9,776 bases of DNA. Origin: Rubrobacter sp. Lineage in GTDB: Bacteria; Actinomycetota; Rubrobacteria; Rubrobacterales; Rubrobacteraceae. Made by a program: the position numbers and the translations under genes. Every line of letters begins with the position of its first letter. Position 1 is the first letter of the stretch. Positions 5,759 through 9,776 of the stretch are shown here, one piece after another. Below the pieces are notes generated by a model. That model was not told the origin of the DNA. It worked only from the letters and a program-made list of their open reading frames with translations, and made no database searches. The stretch is taken from contig JACDAR010000279.1 in the NCBI GenBank assembly GCA_013695335.1, positions 1 to 9,776 on the forward strand. The letters are read 5' to 3'.

Positions 5759-6734
5759 CGCGCCTGAGGTTCCCGAGGCGGCGTTCGAGGTAGTCGAGCA
5801 GGTCGAGGACTTGCTGGCCGAGGTGGGGGAACGGGCGCCCGCTCCACTCGTCGCGCCAGCCACGGAGGCGTTGACCTCGGGTGGCAAGCGACTGCGGCCT
5901 TTGCTCCTGATCCTGAGCGCCCGCATCGGGGAGGCGAAGGATGAAGCTCTCCTCAAAGCATCAACGGCCATCGAGGTGCTGCACACTGCGACGCTCATCC
6001 ACGACGACTTAGTGGACCGGGCCGAGACCAGGCGCGGGGAGCCGACGACGGTCGCCCGGTATGGGCGGGAGATCGCCGTGGCAACCGGCGACTACCTATT
6101 CGCGGAGACCTTCACGGAGCTGGCCGAGATCGGGGACCCGAGGCTGATCCGGGCTTTCTCGGAGGCTTCCCAGGGCCTCGCCGCTGGCGAACTCGAACAG
6201 TATCGGGCCAGTGCCGCTGGAACCTCCGACGCCAACGGCGCGAACGTCGAGATGTACATGGACCACATTCGCATGAAGACAGCCGGCCTTTTCAAGGCGG
6301 CGTGTGTGGCGGGCGGTTCGCTCGGTGGCCTGTCGCTGCGACAGATAGACGCCCTTGCAACCTTCGGGCAGGCGCTTGGGATCGCGTTTCAGATGTCTGA
6401 CGACATCATGGATCTGGTCGGCAAGCCCGGCCTTATGGGCAAGGGTATTGGGACGGATCTCGTGGAGGGCACCGTCACGCTGCCCATCATCTTCGCGCTG
6501 CGCGAGGGCGATGCGGGGACCATACGCCGGGCGCTCGTGGCGCCTGACCCCACGCCCGAGGTTCTCGAAGCCGCCATCGAAGCGGTACTCGCAACAGACG
6601 CCGTGGCAAAGACCGAAGCGTGGGCCAGGGGTGAGATCAAATCCGCCTTCGAGGGATTGGGCCTTCTGCCAGGCGGCCCGGAACGCGAGATCCTGGAGGC
6701 CGTCGCCGCCGAGGTGGTCGGAAGGAGTGCCTGA
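5733..6734 (+). CDS. hepT: Long-chain trans-polyprenyl diphosphate synthase (HepT-like)
   Basis: This enzyme condenses isopentenyl diphosphate units onto an allylic primer to make the all-trans isoprenoid tail of menaquinone. Numbered from GTG 5733 (333 residues), it shows SGGKRLRPLLL (49-59), the first Asp-rich motif DDLVD (91-95) followed by RAETRRG, GDY (119-121), Lys182-Thr183, FQMSDDIMD (219-227) holding the second Asp-rich motif, and KGIGTDL (237-243). Ala86, five residues before the first motif, where short-chain enzymes carry an aromatic residue, points to a long product; the exact length (hepta-, octa- or nonaprenyl) cannot be read. An in-frame ATG at 5676 would add 19 low-complexity residues and an 83-base overlap with menG, so GTG 5733 is preferred, although its Shine-Dalgarno is poor. 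The HepS-like gene two positions upstream may encode a partner. The symbol follows the operon analogy and is tentative. Confidence 0.93.
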   Translation: MESGQGVLDAPEVPEAAFEVVEQVEDLLAEVGERAPAPLVAPATEALTSGGKRLRPLLLILSARIGEAKDEALLKASTAIEVLHTATLIHDDLVDRAETRRGEPTTVARYGREIAVATGDYLFAETFTELAEIGDPRLIRAFSEASQGLAAGELEQYRASAAGTSDANGANVEMYMDHIRMKTAGLFKAACVAGGSLGGLSLRQIDALATFGQALGIAFQMSDDIMDLVGKPGLMGKGIGTDLVEGTVTLPIIFALREGDAGTIRRALVAPDPTPEVLEAAIEAVLATDAVAKTEAWARGEIKSAFEGLGLLPGGPEREILEAVAAEVVGRSA

Positions 6735-7977
6735 CCCGGAACACACGGCGATATACGCCGCGGATCTGGTCCTGCCAATATCCAGGCCCGCAATCCGTGA
6801 AGGCGCAGTGCTCGTCCGGGAAGGTAGGATCTCCGCCGTCGGAACCATCTCCGACCTGAGAAAAGACGCCCCAGACGCCGAAGTACGGCATTTCCCCGGC
6901 CACGCCATAATCCCTGGCGCTGTAAACGCCCACGCCCACCTGGGTTTCAGGCACGGCGACGCCCCTGAGGGCGGCTCGTTCTCGAATTGGCTGGCTGGCC
7001 TCATCGAACGCCTCCCCGAGAAAGAAGCGTGGACGGCGGAGGCTGCTAGAAACTCCGCCCGCGAGGCAGTCGAGGCTGGGACTACCTTCATGGCTGAATC
7101 CTCCCCGTATGGGGAGTGCCTGCCGCAGCTTGCGGGGTCTGGAATGGCAGGCACCGTGTACGCTGAGTTCTTCCCCGGTGACTTCGATGGGGCGGGGCCG
7201 GAGGAGATCGTGGATTCCGTCGTGCGCAAGATCCAGGATCTGCGCGGGGGCCTGCCGGAGCGGGTGGACTGTCAGATCAGCGTCCACTCACCGTACACCG
7301 TGGACCCTGAAAGCTCGCGGCTCGCTGCGCGGCGCGCGCGGGAGCTAGGATGGAGGCTCGCGGTCCACGTCTCCGAGAGCCCCGAAGAGGTCGAGTTCGT
7401 GCGGAACGGGACAGGCGGCCTCACTGACATCTTTGGAAGCAACGAGTGGGGCGGCGCCGGCCTCTCTCCCGTGCGCTACGCAGAAAGTATAGGGCTGCTC
7501 GCGCCGAACGTCATTGCGGCCCACCTGGCGACCGGCGTCTCGGATGAGGAGGTCGAGGTTCTCGCAAGCACGGGGGTTGCTGCGGCGCATTGTCCGAGAT
7601 CCAACGAGTTCCTGAACTGCGGTGTCTCGCCTGTGCCGTGCATGATGGAACGGGGCGTGCGGGTCGGGATGGGCACTGACGGCCTGTGGAGCAGCCCGAG
7701 CATGAACCTGTTCGAGGAGACGCTCTTCGCCGTGAAACTGCACGGCTTCAATGGCGCGACGGGCCTGAGGCTTGCGACGCTCGGGGGGGCGCTGGCGCTC
7801 GGCATAGGGGGCGAGACTGGGAGCCTGGAGGCGGGGAAGTGGGCTGATCTCGCGTTGGTCGAGGCGGTTCCGTCAGATGGGGCATCGGAGCTGGAAATTC
7901 TCGAAGCGGCTGCGGGTGGGGGCGTCGCGGCGACGGTCGCGGGCGGGCGGCTGATATACAATCGGGCCGAAAGCTAG
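6727..7977 (+). CDS. Amidohydrolase, probable aminofutalosine deaminase (MqnX-like)
   Basis: A 416-residue metal-dependent hydrolase of the TrzN/SsnA-like amidohydrolase group. It has an N-terminal beta-sandwich part (IYAADLVLPI, then GAVLVREGRISAVG), the metal ligands His69-x-His71 in VNAHAHLGF, His187 in SVHSPYT, His214 with Glu217 in HVSES, His266 in AAHLATG, and Asp318 in GMGTDGLWSSPS; HCPRSNEFLNCG (288-299) shapes the substrate pocket. The C-terminus returns to the sandwich at AGKWADLALVE. In this family MqnX converts aminofutalosine to futalosine in the alternative menaquinone pathway. Position directly after menG and a polyprenyl synthase is the main argument for that substrate; another nucleoside or triazine-type deaminase is possible. 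GTG 6727 follows GAGGTGG (6711-6717) by 9 bases and overlaps the hepT stop by 8 bases. The frame stays open far upstream into hepT, but that part is shadow. Confidence 0.85.
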   Translation: MPDPEHTAIYAADLVLPISRPAIREGAVLVREGRISAVGTISDLRKDAPDAEVRHFPGHAIIPGAVNAHAHLGFRHGDAPEGGSFSNWLAGLIERLPEKEAWTAEAARNSAREAVEAGTTFMAESSPYGECLPQLAGSGMAGTVYAEFFPGDFDGAGPEEIVDSVVRKIQDLRGGLPERVDCQISVHSPYTVDPESSRLAARRARELGWRLAVHVSESPEEVEFVRNGTGGLTDIFGSNEWGGAGLSPVRYAESIGLLAPNVIAAHLATGVSDEEVEVLASTGVAAAHCPRSNEFLNCGVSPVPCMMERGVRVGMGTDGLWSSPSMNLFEETLFAVKLHGFNGATGLRLATLGGALALGIGGETGSLEAGKWADLALVEAVPSDGASELEILEAAAGGGVAATVAGGRLIYNRAES

Positions 7978-7998
7978 TACCCGGAGGACATTCCCGCC

Positions 7999-8640
7999 AT
8001 GATGATGAACCGCGAAAAGCTCACCTTCTGGACGAGGGTGTTCGCGATCGGGCTCTCTGTAGTTTTCGTTGGTGGCACCATCTTTTTCGGGATCGGCTCC
8101 AACGTCAGCTATAATCCCCTGGATCTTTTCAACAAATCCAACCAGCAGAGCGCGTCCCAGAGCGCAAACCCGCAAAACCTGATCCAGGACGCGGAAAAGA
8201 AGTACCAGAAGAATCAGAAAGATCCCGAGGCGGCCCAAGATCTCGCAATCCTCTACATCCAGAACGGACAAACGGGAGAAGCAATCAAGGTGTTGCAGGA
8301 TAGCCAGCAGGCAGCCCCGAAGGACGCTGATACCGCCGTGCTTCTCGGGCAGGCTTATGCCCAGAAAGCCCAGGCTGCCGCCGACGACAAGCAGCGCAAA
8401 GATCTCAACGACAAGGCCGGGGACGCGTTCGCCGCCGCTGCGGAGGCCGAGAAGGACAACGAGGACGCTTACCTCTTCGCGGGTCAGTCATACGAGCAGG
8501 CAGGGGAGCCAGCGCAGGCCATCAAGTACTACAACGGCTACCTCGACCTCGAGCCGAAGGGCCAGCAGTCCGACGAGGTAAAGAGCCGTATATCGTCGCT
8601 GCTCAAGGGTGGAAATACCACGGGGGCTGCGGGATCGTGA
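7999..8640 (+). CDS. Membrane-anchored TPR protein
   Basis: A 213-residue protein with a short positively charged N-terminus (NREK, R13), one membrane helix at about residues 14-34, a Gln/Ser/Asn-rich linker (45-62), then a helical tetratricopeptide-repeat region. TPR-like units are visible near 74-104 (PEAAQDLAILYIQNGQTGEA), 107-155 (an irregular repeat with a long Ala/Lys-rich helix) and 156-190 (AYLFAGQSYEQAGEPAQAIK). The likely topology is N-terminus inside and TPR domain outside, as a scaffold for other proteins; the client is unknown. GGAGG at 7983-7987 lies 11 bases before ATG 7999, slightly long. The gene begins 21 bases after the amidohydrolase stop, so it may be read from the quinone operon, and it precedes tatA by 66 bases. 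A role in Tat export is only a positional guess. Confidence 0.85.
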   Translation: MMMNREKLTFWTRVFAIGLSVVFVGGTIFFGIGSNVSYNPLDLFNKSNQQSASQSANPQNLIQDAEKKYQKNQKDPEAAQDLAILYIQNGQTGEAIKVLQDSQQAAPKDADTAVLLGQAYAQKAQAAADDKQRKDLNDKAGDAFAAAAEAEKDNEDAYLFAGQSYEQAGEPAQAIKYYNGYLDLEPKGQQSDEVKSRISSLLKGGNTTGAAGS

Positions 8641-8661
8641 TCCACGCGGGGTACGTGGGCG

Positions 8662-8667
8662 TATAAT
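8662..8667 (+). promoter_or_regulatory. Probable tatA promoter, perfect TATAAT -10
   Basis: TATAAT occurs in the 66-base gap before tatA, placing a start of transcription near 8674 and a leader of about 33 bases that contains the tatA Shine-Dalgarno. The -35 region is poor (around 8638-8643, TGATCC, with an 18-base spacer) and there is no TGn extension. It may be a weak or activator-dependent promoter. Confidence 0.5.
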
Positions 8668-8706
8668 GTGGTGCGTTAGCTTGCAGAGAGTCGGTCAGGA
8701 GGAAAG

Positions 8707-9012
8707 ATGTTTGGTTCGCTAGGTCCTACGGAGTTGATCGTCGCGTTGGTGATCATCTTGCTGCTCTTCGGGGCGAAGAAGGTTCCAGAGTTGGCCCGCG
8801 GTCTGGGTAGCGGCGTCAAGGAGTTCAGGGCCGGTACGCGAGAGGGCGAGATCGAGAACAAGAAGAAGGAAGAAGAGCAGAAGAAAGAGGAGCAGCGGAA
8901 GAAGGACGAGGAAGACCTCGACTCCGACAGCGTCAACGGCAAAGCCGAAGGCGCCCACGATGAGCACGACGTTACCGCCGAGGCGGATCACGCAGAGCAG
9001 AACCAGCGCTAG
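8707..9012 (+). CDS. tatA: Twin-arginine translocase subunit TatA
   Basis: TatA forms the membrane-thinning oligomer that lets folded proteins cross the cytoplasmic membrane. In 101 residues it shows the short transmembrane helix (about 7-21), the invariant Phe21-Gly22 hinge, the amphipathic helix AKKVPELARGLGSGVKEF (23-40), and a long, very charged, disordered tail: Lys/Glu-rich at about 50-70, then Asp/Glu/His-rich. Glu9, in the position of a polar residue of the membrane helix, is common in TatA/TatE of Gram-positive bacteria. AGGAGG at 8697-8702 lies 4 bases before ATG 8707. It is followed closely by tatC. No TatB-like gene is visible here. From sequence alone it cannot be excluded that this protein serves as the sole TatA/B element, as in minimal TatAC systems. 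Confidence 0.97.
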   Translation: MFGSLGPTELIVALVIILLLFGAKKVPELARGLGSGVKEFRAGTREGEIENKKKEEEQKKEEQRKKDEEDLDSDSVNGKAEGAHDEHDVTAEADHAEQNQR

Positions 9013-9019
9013 ACCCTAG

Positions 9020-9776
9020 ATGGCAAGCCGCCTGAGATTACCCTCCCGTGAGGGGATGACGCGCAACGAAGCGCGGATGTCCCTGATCGAGCACCTGGGC
9101 GAACTTCGATCCAGGATCATCAAGGTCGCCATAGCCTTCGTCCTGGTGGCTATAGCGGCCTGGTTTTTCAGGGAGCAGATCTTCGATATCCTTCTCGCAC
9201 CTGCCGGAAAATCTCTGGACGGCAAACTGTACGCGACATCGGTGGCCGAGCCGCTGCTCAACGACATAAAGCTCACGCTGTACACGGCTTTCCTGGTCAC
9301 CATTCCGATTCTTCTATACCAGATCTGGGCTTTCATAGCGCCCGCTGTCGGGGACATGGGCCGGACCTTCACGTACATTCTGATCGGGATGGCGTCAGCG
9401 CTGTTCCTGGCTGGCGTGGCCTTCGGGTACTTCGTGGTGTTGCCTGTGAGCCTGCACCTTCTGCTCAACTGGGGCGGTGGCCGCTACGAAAACATCACCA
9501 CCTCAGCGTACTATCTATCTTTCAACTCCCGGTTCCTGCTGGCATTTGGCATAGTCTTCGAGTTGCCAGCGGCCACCTACGTGGCGGCGAAACTCGAACT
9601 TGTAGACGCAAAGCTTCTGAGGCACTACAGGCGGCACGCCATAGTCGCAAACACCGTGCTCGCTGCGGTCCTCACGCCCACGCCAGACGTGTTCACCATG
9701 CTCCTGATGGCAGCGCCCATGCTCCTGATGTACGAGCTCTCCATCATCATCGCCCGCTACGTGAATCCGACCCCCG
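9020..9776 (+). CDS. tatC: Twin-arginine translocase subunit TatC (3' end outside window)
   Basis: TatC is the six-helix membrane receptor for twin-arginine signal peptides. The frame is open from ATG 9020 to the right edge: 252 complete codons, no stop. It shows the N-terminal SLIEHLGELRSRI (equivalent to E. coli Glu15), the Pro of SVAEPLL (Pro48), YQIWAFIAPA (Phe94), FELPAA (Glu170 region) and LTPTPDVFTMLL (Asp211). At the Glu103 position, ungapped alignment to E. coli gives Gly within AVGDMGRTF, an unusual change. ATG 9020 lies 7 bases after the tatA stop, suiting reinitiation; ATG 9056 gives a more typical N-terminal length but lacks a properly spaced Shine-Dalgarno. The reading covers nearly the whole protein, and only the C-terminal tail is missing. 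Confidence 0.96.
   Translation, partial: MASRLRLPSREGMTRNEARMSLIEHLGELRSRIIKVAIAFVLVAIAAWFFREQIFDILLAPAGKSLDGKLYATSVAEPLLNDIKLTLYTAFLVTIPILLYQIWAFIAPAVGDMGRTFTYILIGMASALFLAGVAFGYFVVLPVSLHLLLNWGGGRYENITTSAYYLSFNSRFLLAFGIVFELPAATYVAAKLELVDAKLLRHYRRHAIVANTVLAAVLTPTPDVFTMLLMAAPMLLMYELSIIIARYVNPTP

Noticed and set aside
6355..6726. N-terminal extension of the amidohydrolase frame inside hepT
   Set aside because: The extra 124 codons translate to Arg/Ser/Pro-rich sequence and overlap the catalytic region of hepT. The enzyme's expected first strand begins right after GTG 6727.
6096..7229. Long minus-strand open frame of 377 codons
   Set aside because: It lies antisense to hepT and the amidohydrolase gene, both of which have unmistakable family motifs. 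Its translation is low-complexity Ser/Arg/Pro-rich with no recognisable domain, typical of a GC-rich shadow frame.
7957..7962. TACAAT as a possible promoter for the TPR gene
   Set aside because: It falls in the last codons of the amidohydrolase (Tyr-Asn), no -35 fits at 16-18 bases upstream, and read-through from the quinone operon explains expression equally well.

Overview
The window is a GC-rich bacterial chromosome segment with every recognisable gene on the + strand, packed with short gaps or overlaps. Frequent TTG starts, a C5-pathway hemL, a likely futalosine-route menaquinone gene and a TatA/TatC pair suggest a deep-branching high-GC Gram-positive or relative, for example a Rubrobacter-like actinobacterium. 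This placement rests on overall style and remembered gene content, not on a database search.

Region 1 (about 1-2915) looks like the end of a [NiFe]-hydrogenase maturation operon. It holds a conserved protein of unknown function, a tandem-SIS-domain protein whose reading frame begins well before its first ATG, and the nickel-insertion proteins HypA and HypB. HypA and HypB are separated by an unusual 177-base spacer. Directly after the hypA stop it carries four heptads in one orientation (NNTCAGC) and, before hypB, four in the opposite orientation (GCTGANN). Between these arms lie a -10-like hexamer and a near-consensus LexA/DinR-type operator.

Region 2 (2945-3133) is a 62-residue two-helix membrane protein. 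A roughly 100-base leader that is AT-rich for this window follows, then hemL, which makes 5-aminolevulinate for tetrapyrroles.

Region 3 (4575-7977) is a tightly coupled quinone block: a small protein that I read as a divergent heptaprenyl diphosphate synthase component I (HepS-like), the MenG/UbiE methyltransferase, a long-chain trans-polyprenyl diphosphate synthase (HepT-like), and an amidohydrolase best explained as aminofutalosine deaminase. The first three match the order of the Bacillus gerC (hepS-menG-hepT) operon. The fourth belongs to the alternative futalosine route to the same quinone, so together they would supply the tail, the final ring methylation and a head-group step of menaquinone.

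Region 4 (7999-9776) holds a membrane-anchored TPR protein, then tatA behind a perfect TATAAT hexamer, and tatC, which runs off the right edge. TatC keeps most signature residues but appears to lack the glutamate equivalent to E. coli Glu103.

No tRNA, rRNA, CRISPR array, transposase or minus-strand gene was found. No gene-free stretch exceeds 300 bases.
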